DNA from: Dendrolimus kikuchii
Lineage: Eukaryota > Arthropoda > Insecta > Lepidoptera > Lasiocampidae
NCBI GenBank assembly: GCA_019925095.2
Contig: CM034406.1
Span: 12,310,388 to 12,374,387, forward strand
Length of the DNA: 64,000 nucleotides
Direction: 5' to 3'
The notes beneath the pieces are model-generated. The model searched no databases, had not been told where the DNA came from, and saw only the letters and a program-made list of their open reading frames with translations. Shown in pieces: positions 44,510 through 56,477 of the stretch (its first letter is position 1; each line of letters opens with the position of its first letter). A program made the translations under genes and the position numbers.

Positions 44510-45101
44510 AAGCGTATCCTATGGAATAACGACAAACTAGCGACTTTACGTCGATGACTTAGGCTCTGAAGCCTCATACATTTATTATATACAAACATTT
44601 ACATCAAAACACTTGACAAAAACAACATATTATAATTAGTTCCATTTATCACCGCAGGACATATTACGTGAGACGCACTTTACCTATAACGAATAGATCA
44701 GTAGGTCTAATTTTAAATTCCAGATTATTCCCCTCTTGAAGCAAAGTGTTAGATAATTAAGCCATGTCGGCACATCGCGCGGCTCCGCTCGGTTTGCTTC
44801 TCGCGTTCATTAAATTAACACTAATTGATGTCAACTGGGGCCTACTGGAGATTTATTAGATATAAGATAATTAGTACTGATGATATGATACAGACCACAC
44901 AAGTGTTTATTGCCATAACATCACTAATAGCTTTATGTTGTACAGTTAAATTAAATGTAGCAACATATCAGTTTATTTATATCGTTTCAGAGATTAAATG
45001 TTTTCATACTATAACTAGTTACGCCAGTGAGTTCGTCCGAGTGGATTTTATTTAAGTGTCTAGTGGGAACTACATTCTAATAATAACTTGTCATGTTTGA
45101 C

Positions 45102-45345
45102 GGCCTCTGTGGTTGAGCGGGCTAAGCCTTTGCCGGCCTACCTCATTGCAACGCACAGGCTTCGGGTGCGATTCCTGGTATAGTAAATTTCGGAAACATA
45201 TTTTCTCCGTTGTTTACTATGCACTGGGTGACTGGGATCGGCCCCATAGTAGTCCGTTGTATATTACCCATAACACAAGCGTAACTTGCTTAATTTGGGG
45301 ATATACGATGTGTTTGTCTGCCGATTATTATTATTATGACCCTGT
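45102..45345 (+). mobile_element. tRNA-derived SINE, second copy
   Basis: Plus-strand copy of 41768-42010: GGCCTCTGTGGTTGAGCGGG with the A box, GGTGCGATTCC B box (one mismatch to consensus), and an ATT-repeat tail. Confidence 0.8.
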
Positions 45346-45725
45346 ATAAAAGTCAGCTATGACACGTTTGATTAAAATGTATTCACTGCTTTCCCAGTGA
45401 TGTGCGAAGAGACTGAAAGAGAAACAGTTGTATGATTGGTTTCAAATATTCTCCCAATATTTTCCTGTGCGAGTTTAAGGCACAAATTTTATCCTTCTGC
45501 AGATTATAGTCTTGAGCTTTTAGGGAGAAAAGTTTACTACGTTCACAATCGGACCATTATGTAACTATAATGAGGTGAAAGGTGACAATGAGGTGAATAG
45601 AAAAGTAACAAAATATCAAAACATTCAAACAAACACACAAATAGTTTTATGTACGTATCATACGGATTTCAATCGGTGAGTCATGAATAAATATAAAATA
45701 CAAACACGCGCATAATCCGCTAGAA

Positions 45726-45973
45726 CAGTGTTCCGCAAAGTATGTACCGGGGCACACTGGTGTACCGTGGTCATTAATTGGTGTGCCTCGGAAAAATAAG
45801 ATTATGCTGCAATTCAAACTTTAGGTTTGTTGATTAATAATAAATATTGTTTCGATGATTAATAAATAAATGTTGATTAATATTACTTAAAAATGTTTTT
45901 TATTTGTGGTGTACTTCCAAAAATTTTCGTTTCCCTAGATGTACCTTGAACACAAAAAGTTTGCGGAACACTG
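45726..45973. mobile_element. hAT-type MITE (248 bp) with 8-bp duplication
   Basis: Perfect terminal repeats CAGTGTTCCGCAAA / TTTGCGGAACACTG. The octamer CGCTAGAA is duplicated exactly (45718-45725 and 45974-45981). CAGTG ends and an 8-bp duplication define hAT elements. No transposase. Confidence 0.92.
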
Positions 45974-46269
45974 CGCTAGAAAGCAGTTAAAATGAGAAGT
46001 AACAACTCGGAAGCTATATGAAAATACTGAACAATATTATTATTATTATACCAATTTATATTCCTTATTCCTTTTTTTTTCCTTAATACACAAAATATTT
46101 TTACACATATTTAATAATATTTATAAAATACAAAATTTGATATCTAAAATTTGGTATGAAATATTATTATACCTTATGACAACTTTTATCGATATATAAA
46201 TACATAATTATAATTAAAACTAAATTCTCCAGAATACTTACAAAAAAATCTTTAATAAATGTAGTAATA

Positions 46270-47796
46270 CTACTTTTGGAATTCCATTAATTCTTTAATG
46301 AAAATATTCCATTTGTTATTAAATATGCCAAATGCTCTTTCTTTATCAGCATCATTTAGAGCACTATACTTAAGAGAATTTAAAGCTAGTTGTTTAAGAA
46401 GTCTTAAATCAGCATGTTTACTGGCAACACCAACAAAGGCAATATAAAAGTCATGTGATAACGGATCAGCTTCCCATACGCCTGGATCATCACTTGAAAG
46501 TACCACCGGAAGACCAAACGCGAGGAAAGTGGCTAATGGATGATTTCGAACGTCACGAACTAGAGATAGCACTACATTTGATACAACATTCACTTCAACA
46601 GCAATATCCTTTTGCATAACCATCTTCATTAGATGAGGATGCTTCGCCAAGGCATAACCGTGACCGATTCTCTTTGTCCCCAGAAATATTACGTCAAATA
46701 AGTTTTCATCACTAGATGTCCCGTAGAAATTAGTTTCTCCACCATGCAAATAAAAATTCAACTCTTTCTCATTCTCTTTTAGCACAGGAAGATAGTAACT
46801 TAAAGGATTTCCTAAATCTTCTTGACCTACTAGGTCGTATCCAGCATACATATCAGGCACTTCAGTTTTCAGTCTACGCGCAACTTCCATTGCTGACTCT
46901 ATAAAAATTCTATTTTTTTTACGGTAGCTTGTTAAAATTAATTTAATACCAATAAAATCTGGATGTTCTTCAATAAACTTCTGTGTTACTCTTTTATAAG
47001 TTTCTGCTAAATACATTCGATCGTATATTAAGCCATCTAGCTCATACAAATTGTGCAATCCACTACGAATTTCAATGTACATGATATTATCCTCGTAAAA
47101 TTTCTTCAAAGCTGCATATATGTATTTCTCACGTACTGGTCTATATCCAACCAACCCTTTGATCGTTTTATGAACTTTGTTAAATTTATCCCAGGTATAA
47201 TTTATATCAGCATTTTGTTCTTCAACGGAGTCAGTGACGAGTGTAAAATATTTTCTAAGTTCTGCATCAAACAGTGTAACATTATCAGCTGCGCTCCTCA
47301 AATTACTCAAAAGAGACCACTCACTTGAACATGATGTTGTAATAGTTGATGGTGCAATAGCAAAGAATTTATATAACACATATCCAGGTCCATAACAGAT
47401 ATACAAGTGATCTTCATACGTCAACGACATGAGTGTATCCGGATCTAGCATCATAGAACTGTGAACATGCAATGCTGCTCCCTTGGGCATTTTCTTAATA
47501 ATTTGATACACTTTCGATTTCCATATATCGTCTTTATACGTAAAATAATGTTTAGAGAAATTATTGTATTGCGGATAGTTGAATGCTGCCTCTACTTCTT
47601 TATTTTTCCAATGCATCAGCACTTCATTAGCTTTTTTCTCGTCATCTGTTAAATTAACTCGTCCCCCAACTGATAAATTTAGTTCTCCCTGAATCAATTG
47701 CTCTTTATATTGGCTGTAATTTTCTAATATGAACCTAGCTGCGAATGGTTCGATGTTAAAGCACAAAAGTGTGGTTAAAGCTACAAGTGAATTCAT
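46270..47796 (-). CDS. Secreted adenosine deaminase-like protein (ADGF/ADA2 family), copy 3
   Basis: 508 residues from ATG 47796, no intron; signal peptide (LVALTTLLCFNIEPFA). Motifs: MPKGAALHVHSS (H110, H112, but S113 in place of Asp), C134/C156, AGYDLVGQED, LHGGETNF (H351, E354; the usual HAGETxW is altered at two places), RIGHGYAL (H379), SSDDPG (D436, D437). Zinc ligands, Glu and the catalytic His are all kept. In human ADA2 the Asp directly after HxH contacts the ribose, so this copy may bind substrate differently. Also the Trp of PVWxxY in copies 1 and 2 is Arg here. It is convergent with copy 2, and its C-terminal third is closest to copy 1 by eye. Confidence 0.93.
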   Translation of the reverse strand: MNSLVALTTLLCFNIEPFAARFILENYSQYKEQLIQGELNLSVGGRVNLTDDEKKANEVLMHWKNKEVEAAFNYPQYNNFSKHYFTYKDDIWKSKVYQIIKKMPKGAALHVHSSMMLDPDTLMSLTYEDHLYICYGPGYVLYKFFAIAPSTITTSCSSEWSLLSNLRSAADNVTLFDAELRKYFTLVTDSVEEQNADINYTWDKFNKVHKTIKGLVGYRPVREKYIYAALKKFYEDNIMYIEIRSGLHNLYELDGLIYDRMYLAETYKRVTQKFIEEHPDFIGIKLILTSYRKKNRIFIESAMEVARRLKTEVPDMYAGYDLVGQEDLGNPLSYYLPVLKENEKELNFYLHGGETNFYGTSSDENLFDVIFLGTKRIGHGYALAKHPHLMKMVMQKDIAVEVNVVSNVVLSLVRDVRNHPLATFLAFGLPVVLSSDDPGVWEADPLSHDFYIAFVGVASKHADLRLLKQLALNSLKYSALNDADKERAFGIFNNKWNIFIKELMEFQK

Positions 47797-47910
47797 TTTA
47801 ACGTATTCACTAGTGGTAATTGTCTAATCTCGGGTGGCAGGGTCAAACTACTGGCGAGACTGCCGACACGATAGGAACTAATGTTCAGCAGCGGCGTAAA
47901 TCGTAAGTAT

Positions 47911-47922
47911 ATATACACGTCA
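47911..47922 (-). promoter_or_regulatory. Possible TATA box of ADGF copy 3
   Basis: GTATATATAC lies about 120 bp upstream of the ATG. An initiator-like ACATTAGTTC sits about 35 bp downstream of it (near 47880). Confidence 0.4.
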
Positions 47923-48334
47923 ACCCGTAAGTGAATAATGGTCGTTTTATGAGTGCTTTTTACTGTTTAATTTAAGACGATATCGCAGCGTTATCACTTT
48001 GGCCAGTAGAAATCTTGTGTATGATATACACACTTTTTAGTGTTTACTTAATGTTATCTACTGACCCTTTTTTTGGGTTTTAGGGCTTGGTAGCACCGTT
48101 ATAAAATCACTATGCTTATTCGCCTGTCTTAGTATGTATATTACAGTCATTTGTATCAGTAATTTCTGGACCTATATCCATAGCTGAAATTTCTTAGGAA
48201 TATATTTCTGTACAATTCCGTAGAATAAATACTGTAGTTATCGCAAAAAAAAAATTGACTGGGAGGGTCGAATTTTTTTGCATTCAACTTAGTCTTGTAG
48301 GGTATTGTTAGTCAGATCTTCAAATGTTATAAGG

Positions 48335-48990
48335 ATACTAGAGTTTCCCCGCGGTTACGCCGCGGGTCAACTTCCAGTGCGTATGTCTTGTTTCAAGAGC
48401 AGGCAGTACAGGTTACGTTGTATTAAATTTTTATGTATTTGCCCCCGGAAGATTCACTTCATTTTATATCGCATACTATACCATCCCCCGTCTATCTGTA
48501 AACTACATAAATGACTAAACTTGTCAAAAATGACTAAATAGATAATATAGACCAAGTGGACTCAATATACCCAGTGGAGCCAGTGTACCAAGTGGGCGAA
48601 ATAAACAAAATCACAAAACCTATCTTAGTTTCCAGGATAACCTTTACATAAATCTATCCCAATATCTATCCCTTTACCCAGGATAAAAAGTATCCCTTGA
48701 CCACCCTTGGTATTAAAATTACATAATATGTATCGAGTTTCTGCCAAATCGGTCCAATAGTCTTTCTATAAAAGGATAACAAACAAAGAGACAAATATAT
48801 TTTTATCCCGGAAACTATCCCATTTTTCGTGATAAAAAGTATCCTATGTACATCCTCGGCATCGTAAATATATATATATATATATATATATATACTGAGT
48901 TTTAGCCAAATCAGTCCAGTAGTTTTTCCGTGAAAACGGAACAGCCAGACAGACAGAGTTACTTTCGCATTAGAATATTAATAGGGATAA
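48335..48990 (+). mobile_element. Dispersed element with duplicated body and (TA)n
   Basis: 'ccccgcggttacgccgcggg' start. The 'aggataaaaagtatcc...gagttt...gccaaatc' body occurs twice (about 48680-48760 and 48830-48930). Ends with 'acagacagagttactttcgc' and 'aatagggat', a common lepidopteran LINE/SINE ending. A TA microsatellite (48868-48893) lies inside. A related piece is at 58480-58620. Confidence 0.55.
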
Positions 48991-49080
48991 TAGGGATTTC
49001 TTAATTCCTTTTTTATTGTTCTTTAATGGATGGCGAGATAAAATTAAAACTATAAGGGCATAAGCGTGCCAGATTATTTG

Positions 49081-49175
49081 ATTTTTATTTTGACGTTGTG
49101 TTATTTTTCTGTAGCCGTGATTACGGAAGACAAAGGTCTCATGTGTCAATGAGTAATGTTAAAACGTAGTTTTAA
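49081..49175 (-). mobile_element. Penelope-like element 3' end fragment
   Basis: 'gtagccgtgattacggaaga' and 'tgtcaatgagtaatgttaaa' match the antisense of 13998-14050. Confidence 0.5.
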
Positions 49176-49354
49176 TTATGTGTACTAATCGTGAAAACTT
49201 AATAAAATACTGGACGACGAGCTTCAAAAGTAATAGATAACAATTTTTAACTTTTGAAGTATGCAGTACAAAATTCTAAACAAAATCAAGATAGAAGACC
49301 TTAAAACTCTTTTTGAGATAAGTATAGAATATTTTCGATTAAATTATTTTTTTA

Positions 49355-49443
49355 GGTTTCGTAGCCAAATAAGAAAAGCAGTACATGTCTTTCATATCTA
49401 CGAAACCCTTCATTATGGGTGGTTCGGCATGCACTTGACCAAC
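49355..49443 (+). repeat. Dispersed repeat, pair with 51959-52040
   Basis: 'tttcgtagccaaataa...aaagcag' then 'tctacgaaaccctt...' ending near 'gcacttgaccaacttt'. The partner has 'tttcgtagccaaataaca...tctacggaaccctt'. This is a familiar lepidopteran repeat of unknown class. Confidence 0.5.
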
Positions 49444-49572
49444 TTTTACTTCTAGACTCTAGAATCTAGACGACATATTAAGGTCAAAATATGATACATA
49501 CATTTATACTATCATGATAGTGTAGGGGTATTTACCCGTAGCCCGTAATTTAAGAGTTGTCATACGTCCGTG

Positions 49573-49626
49573 ACTTGGAATATGCGATATACGAGGGTCA
49601 TCCCCCGTATATCGCATATCCCAAGT
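49573..49626. repeat. Hairpin, 25-bp arms with 4-nt loop
   Basis: 'acttggaatatgcgatatac' and onward pairs with '...gtatatcgcatatcccaagt': 23 of 25 positions match. Confidence 0.9.
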
Positions 49627-49729
49627 AATTACACATAATTTTGTAATTGCCCGGAATTTCTATGACTGACATTTCGATTTTTCGAACACGAGATAAAAGT
49701 TATTCTATATAATAAAAACATGGGAAAAT

Positions 49730-49845
49730 AAAAAATGACAGGTGCATGAATAAAATAGTTGAATTGTTTCACTTTTGAATTAAGTCAGGTTATAATAATT
49801 CATTCGACTGGCAACCGATGACTGCCAAATCGGCCATACTTAAAA
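49730..49845. mobile_element. Decayed relative of the 1315-1486 MITE
   Basis: 'aaatagttgaattgtttcac' and 'agtcaggttataat' follow the interior of the Harbinger MITE; 'atcggcc' remains at the right end. The left terminus was not identified. Confidence 0.4.
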
Positions 49846-52800
49846 ATTTGTTTATTAACAAGAAGAACGAGTGATACATGATCGAGTATTTTTGTAAGAG
49901 ACTTATCATATATACCTATACATGTTTCTTCATCCTAACGTCCTCATTTTATGGAAATACTGGGATATCCCTGCGACTGCGTTCACGTTTGACTTGAAAT
50001 TCCTGCGGGATTCGTGGGACACAAAGTATTGCAGCATTTAAAAAAAGAATGTAAGCTATCGTTTTAGTGAAAACTGTGTTGGAATAAGCTAATTTTTATG
50101 CATTCGAAAAACTTCAAACCGCTAACCGGATAAAAAATATCACACATTTTATTACATTAAATTTGCTATCGATCAGTAAAAAAACCACATTGTAAATTTT
50201 AAGTCATTCCTAGAAACATCCCCGGGGGATTCCCAGGATAAAGAGTAGCGCAGAGTTAAGTCTAAGAATTAGCTGTCGATCAACGAAAACCGCATCGAAA
50301 TGCGGTTGTTGTTCTCCATCGTTTATATAGTATATTCCAGTTGTTTTTTTAATAGCTTCAATATACAGACTCGGTATATGTACTTAGAATTTTATAATAT
50401 TATAGATGTCTTCTTTGTTTTTAGTGACATTTTGACAATGTATCGGACCAAATTCTGCTCTGACCCAAATATTCCTGGTTACTCAAATCTATTTCACTGT
50501 CCGATTTCGGAATCACTATCATTTTACAATTTATCCACATTAGAAATAAATACCTATTACCTGTGAACAGCGTCGAAATGGCGTTGTTTACACACATTGA
50601 AACAATTTTCAATATTTAAAACAAATACATGGATATTTTTGTTAAATATGGTTATAACCATATTAAATCTATTCTTATCACTGTCAGTCCGTTTGCAAGA
50701 GAAATTTCAATATAATACTTCAGTTATTAGGATGCAAGTGAGGTCAAATGAAGTTTACACAAAACTTGGCATGGATAATGTTGTAGACGATGGTTGGTTT
50801 TTCAAAAATAGTGTTATTTATGGCTGTTGAGAGCAGAAAAACTTAGAGACCAAATATACTTTCCAAAAATGAAAAAAATATTGCGTCTTGATCATTTAGT
50901 GCTTACTTACCGAACCTGCTCGACGGTTGAATAAGAGTTTTAGCAGTGAGAATTTAAGAGCGTATTTTTTGTTAGAAAGTGTTGCGCCACGTTTCTGCCC
51001 CAATGTATTGATGTACAATTTAGATCAACTAAAGACTATAGTCAATCCATGCACGTAATGCTGTGTAAATACAGGTAATAAATAGATAACGATATTAGAG
51101 CTACCGATAATATTAGGTATTTTTCTATATGACCAAAAATGTCCAATCTCTTAACCGTGTAAATATAATAATGATTAAAATATTGGTGTGCACATCACGT
51201 AAACGTTAACGGCCTTACTTATAATAATCTCGTTAAGAACGAAATTTGAATGATTAACGTAGGTTGTACCCAAAATATTCGACTAAAGAGGAGTTTATGG
51301 ATAAGATTTTCACTAACCAGTTGCTGAGCAGTTTCTTTAAATTTAAGAAATGATTATAAGTAAGGCCCTATGAGTTTTGTATATATATAATCTAAGTTAA
51401 AATAGAAACAATTAAGAAAGCAATATTCTACAAGAGTACAACTATTCGTCGTCTTATTTTGTACTCCCCTCTGGGGCGATTGATCCATGATCTCTCTCCA
51501 GTAGTGCATCACCCCATACAACGGGGTGACTAGGATAGTCGCACTACTCAACTTTATTATTTCAACCCCCACAGAAAGAATACCATTTTTGTTTATTTTA
51601 TAAACACTCTTACTCTCAGAAGTTCTCATAAGTTGTTACTTTCATAAGTTTAATAAAAGTTAATATAGTTAAAAAAAATATTGTTAAGAGTTTTGAATTT
51701 ATGAAAAACATAGACCAAAACTGGGAAAATCTTTGATTGAAAATCCCGGTGCGCGTTACCAACAATGTAAGTCAAATTGACGTCACAAATGGCGGGTTAA
51801 TAAAGTTAAAGGTAGCGAAATATTAGATCCCAAAGTCATGAAAATGTGTTCCACCCCTTTAACTTTTAAACTATATATAAGGTTTAAAAAAAAAACAGGT
51901 GTAAAGCATCAAAATTTTGAGGTATTTATGGGATGTTATTAAATGCTTTTTTTATTATTTCGTAGCCAAATAACAAAAAAAGCAGGGGTCATTTGCCTCT
52001 TCTACGGAACCCTTATGTGCGGACAGGCAAGCACTTAACTAATTTGTTTGAAAACAGAAATGCACAGGAAATCATAAACACTTCCAGTTATCACCAAAAA
52101 ACTCTATTTTAAATTATATTTGCTTGTTTAACGTTCTAGAGCGAAATTTCAAACTCAAGGTGACTGTTACTTAACAACATAGCTCATTATTTCATAAAAT
52201 TATGTGATTTCATTTGATAACGTCATTATAACGGAGAGAAACTATTGAACGATGAAATCATTGGGAAATAATTTGTTTCCTTTAATATCTTTCTATTAAC
52301 AATAATACTTCTAGAAAATTCCTGGTTGTTATTCCACATACTGTGAATTTGAAATAACGTTTATACCTTTTGTAAATTTCATGAATAGAAATTAAATGAA
52401 ATATTAATCTTGCATAACTGTAGATACAGGTGTTGTTATTATAACTTTATCATTCAGTACATTTTACCATAGTTTTAATGGTGTGGCGAAACAAAGCCTT
52501 CTTACTTTCGCGCACTGGCTGGCAGGCCAGATTTTAAGTTTGTAATTGACAACTGTCATTACATTACATAGAGAGAGAAAAGTCGTCATAAAGGATATGT
52601 TATTTATGTCCCCAATTATCTGATTGTGTAGAGAATATTTCTTCATTTGGTAATTGTAAATACCATTGACATATAATATTAAATACAAAAGAGAAAATTA
52701 TACATATTTATGATGCACGGGTGGTTTTACTCCTGCAACGGCCCGTCATTAATGGTGGCTCCGACGTGATGTGCAAGCTTACTATTATCATCTTAAAATG

Positions 52801-52885
52801 TTCTATTTATTTAATTATGATACTCTCATATACATCATAAATTTAGAAATGGACAACCGAGCATAGTCACAGGGTTTTCTCTTTG
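49846..52885. other. Intergenic, no gene seen
   Basis: AT-rich. Apart from the short repeat at 51959-52040 nothing is recognised; open frames (50300-50830, 51354-51629, 52464-52688) have no protein-like composition. Confidence 0.35.
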
Positions 52886-52889
52886 CTGA

Positions 52890-53085
52890 AGCACAACAGA
52901 CTAACGGCCCTACCGTGGTGGAAAGTGGTTATTGTCGCCTATGGACATTAACAATAACAGAGGCGCTGCCAAGGTGCTGCTGGCCTCGAAGGTGAAACTG
53001 GAACCTGGCCGGAACACAATTCAAAGTTCTTATGGCGACGTACACTAGACCAGGGGTGGTAGCCATCCAGTCGGGGAAATGTCGT
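52890..53085 (-). mobile_element. Family-A copy, decayed
   Basis: 'gcctatggacattaacaata', 'ggaacctggccggaacacaa' and 'ggggtggtagccatccagtc' in antisense. Confidence 0.65.
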
Positions 53086-53099
53086 CGTCGGGGAAAGGC

Positions 53100-55679
53100 G
53101 TCCGCAAAATCTATATAAATTATTTTTCCATCTATATATAAAAATACCTTGATCAGATTCAGCAAAATTATTATGTAATTTTAACAAATGTAGCGTTGGT
53201 CGGCGTATTTGTCTGAATGCCATAACCTTGTGACCTTAACCTTCCATAATATTTAAATTCGTACAACGCCAAGAGCTATAAACACGTAATTTATTAGTGT
53301 AAACAGCGCCATCTTTCGCGAATTATACACGAAAATAAAAATAAAATCACTGTAACAACATATATAAAGACAGGTATTTTATTATAAATGAAATACAATA
53401 CAAAAACAATATTTTGTTTTCATAAAGAGTAATTCCAATGATATAGTCTGTATTCAAACTTTTCAAAGCTATGTCAAAAGATTTCGACTCTTACTTCCTA
53501 GATGGCGCTACATATATGTTTATAGCTAAATAGAAATACTACTAGCGACGTCTGTTGTTCACACCGGTTTAATTAGAGCTATGTAGGTACATAGCTATAA
53601 ATTTTAAAATATCAATAGTTTCTATACTCATTATGCAAGAATACTAAGAATATCATCCATTTAGTAAAAAAAACTTTTTTAATATCTCTTTAATCAGACG
53701 AGATTTTTCCACATATTAGTTTTTGTCGCTTTTTACGTTTTATTAACTAAAATAGGTTTATTTAGATCAAATGGGTTTTTTATTACAAAATAGCAAAAAT
53801 GACAAACAAGAGAACGTAACTTTAATAAATAAACTTTTGGGTGACTTAGTCTGAAGAATGTTTTAAATAATAAAACCACCGAAGGCCAGAGAAAAATTAC
53901 TTATAGCGCCATCTAGTCCACTGAAGAACTTTTCAGAGTTTGGTACGGTTTTACATGCAAAACATGACAGTGACACAATTTGGGTAGACAGCTGAGGAAT
54001 ATTATAATAAGTTTTAAAACAATGTGCATATCGATATCCCTATGCAATAATCCAGTAATATACTATTACCATGGAAAAAGTGTAAAAAACTGTAAAAAAA
54101 AATACATCATTTAGCTTTTGGAACTTGGGATCCATGTATGCAATTTTTTCAAATTTTTCCTACTATTACTTATAAAAAATATCCTCCTAACATTTTTATA
54201 TTTAAAATTATTATTTTACAGAACTTTTATAACTGTCCAAAAAAAACCACAAAATATTTCTTTCAACACATTTGTTCAAAAACTGCATTAACGAAGCTTG
54301 TATACATAGTTCTTAAGTTAAAAAACTACGCACCATACAATGGAACCAGCGGTAAAATAGCTACATGATGAAAAAAATGTATAAAATTCCACCAAAGGGT
54401 TTCATATTACGAAAATAAATAAGCTGAATGATCGAACCTTCTTGGAAGTGATTCTGATCAATACATTTGTCTCATTTTAATAATATAGATAAAATAAGAC
54501 GAAAGATGTAGTTACAATTTTCAGCACGCGCGTGTGACGACATTTGCTAATGCGCGCTATTTTCATATTAGAGACTTCAAATATTGTTACGACTTTCCGA
54601 CTGATAAAAATGTTTGTTTCATTACCTATTGTACTGCTTTCACGGAAATGTGTTGAAAAATATTGTATGACACACTGCGGTTGTTGGTTTTTACAAACTC
54701 GTGACTATGTTAAGCCCTCGATTTCTACTCGTTTGTAAAAACCAATTTAGCACACTAGTATCATAACAACCTATTTCCATAAATTTCGAGTTTTTCCAAT
54801 ACTGACTTATTTTGCACAGGGACTTCAGTATAGACATAAAAATCTAACTACTTTCTTTCAAAATATTATGATAAAACTACTTTTAATTACTGTTTAAATA
54901 ATAGCTAATACGTTATTTGAATAGTGAAACATATGACGTCATAACTTGGTATGCTCGTACGAAATTTAGGAGGTCTAGGGTTTTTGTAAAACGGTAAATA
55001 GTATCTCAGTTGACTCAACTGTTTGCTCCCCTATTGTTATGTCGCTACTAGACACTAGATGGTGTTACCTTAATTATAAAAAGATCGTTTGTAGAACCTA
55101 ACTGTTCCCTATTTCTTATAAATGGTGTTGTAATTGGTAAACTTACATTTGATAATCGCATTTAATTTTTTATATAGTTTTTTTACCTATATATTTTAGA
55201 ACAATTTCAATACAACCTTAATGTATCTGATATTATGAAAAACTATAATTAAGTAATATATCTTTGCCAAATCCTACACTGAATTTAAGTACGTTAGAAC
55301 GGTATATATACTTGTAATTGAATCATGTATTAAAATTCCGTGCTGAAATCGTGGAGACTAGGAATGAATGTCACCGAGTAAAATAGGTGATAAAGCCCAC
55401 AAATCGTACATTTCTACTGTCAACCTGAGGGCGCCACTAATCGTATGTTCTGATCTCTTGCTTTTAATATTGAAAAACATTAAAACTTTCATTTTTTTAT
55501 TATTATTGGTAAACAAGTGGCCGTCTACGAGTAAGACTCACGCATTTAGGGTACCTCTTTAGTATGTGGATTGTGGATATAATCTTATTAGACATGTTCT
55601 TTGATTATTCTTTTACTTAGTAACGTAACAATTTATAATTTAATGTCTTATTTTCCTTATTTAATCAAATGGCTTATTT
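53100..55679. other. Intergenic, no gene seen
   Basis: AT-rich with scattered 'gcgccatct' motifs (for example 53307, 53910). No gene, RNA or whole repeat could be assigned. Confidence 0.35.
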
Positions 55680-55840
55680 TGCCAGGTGGTTGGGCATTTG
55701 CCCGACTGGATGGCTACTACCCCTGGTCTGCAGCAGCGCATTTGTAGCAACTTTGATGGTGCAAATGTCCATAGGCGATGGTAACCGCTTTCCATCAAGT
55801 GGACCGTCTGCCTGTCTGCTGATCTCCTGCAATAAAAAAA
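55680..55840 (+). mobile_element. Family-A copy with internal deletion
   Basis: Follows the family to 'accccctggtct'-like sequence at 55729, then jumps to 'gcagcagcgcatttgtagca', missing about 80 bp. Ends 'ctcctgcaataaaaaaa'. Confidence 0.75.
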
Positions 55841-55892
55841 TGGGGAGAAATAAATACACCTAGTTATCAATATACTCATATGTATATACACG

Positions 55893-55990
55893 TACAGAAT
55901 AAGCCTGAATGGCGCTCTGTTGTTCGTGCCTACCCCGCAAGGGAACTGGCGTAAAGTTATGTATATATGTATATACACGTATGTATACAT
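55893..55990 (+). repeat. Dispersed repeat, copy 2 of 1013-1101
   Basis: 'gttcgtgcctaccccgcaag' with a TATATGTA-rich tail. Confidence 0.6.
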
Positions 55991-56077
55991 AATTATGTAT
56001 ATATATTTACATTGTTTTTTTACTTATATGTATTTTAATACTTATTAATATTTTTAAACTCACTACCGTCAGTGTTA

Positions 56078-56208
56078 AAAATCTATCAATCCCTTCCAAG
56101 GGTTGCCTGGAAGAGACCACTTTTTAGCGATAAGGTCGCCTATTAAACTATCTCTTGTATTTTTCTATTGATGTTTATCTATGCTTTGGTGTACAATAAA
56201 GTGTTGTC
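56078..56208 (+). mobile_element. Non-LTR 3' tail fragment (family L)
   Basis: 'gggttgcctggaagagacca', 'gcgataaggtcgcc', 'tttggtgtacaataaagtg'. It is continued at 56478-56505 (TCTA microsatellite) after the retroposon at 56210-56477. Confidence 0.8.
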
Positions 56209-56209
56209 T

Positions 56210-56477
56210 AGGAGTTTTTGGCGGGAACTAAAAGGGGACGTTGTGCTGTGCAGTTTTATTTTCTAAAAATGTGTAAAATTACTCTAAAATGAACAATATT
56301 TGTAGGATATTGATAGTTTTTGAGTAGGAATTATGTGTTTTTGCGAGAAATTTGAACTATATAGCCAAATGTGGCCTTTCGAGTTTTCACAAGAACTCCG
56401 TTGAATGACGTCGATTGTAGCCTGCAATACAACGGCGCCTGGCTTAAAGGCCTAGTTGCCAAGCCTTAAACATAAAA
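56210..56477 (+). mobile_element. Retroposon inserted in a LINE tail, 11-bp duplication
   Basis: Starts AGGAGTTTTTGGCGGGAACT and ends 'aaacataaaa'. AAGTGTTGTCT is duplicated exactly at 56199-56209 and 56478-56488. No pol III boxes recognised. Same family as 15750-16003. Confidence 0.85.
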
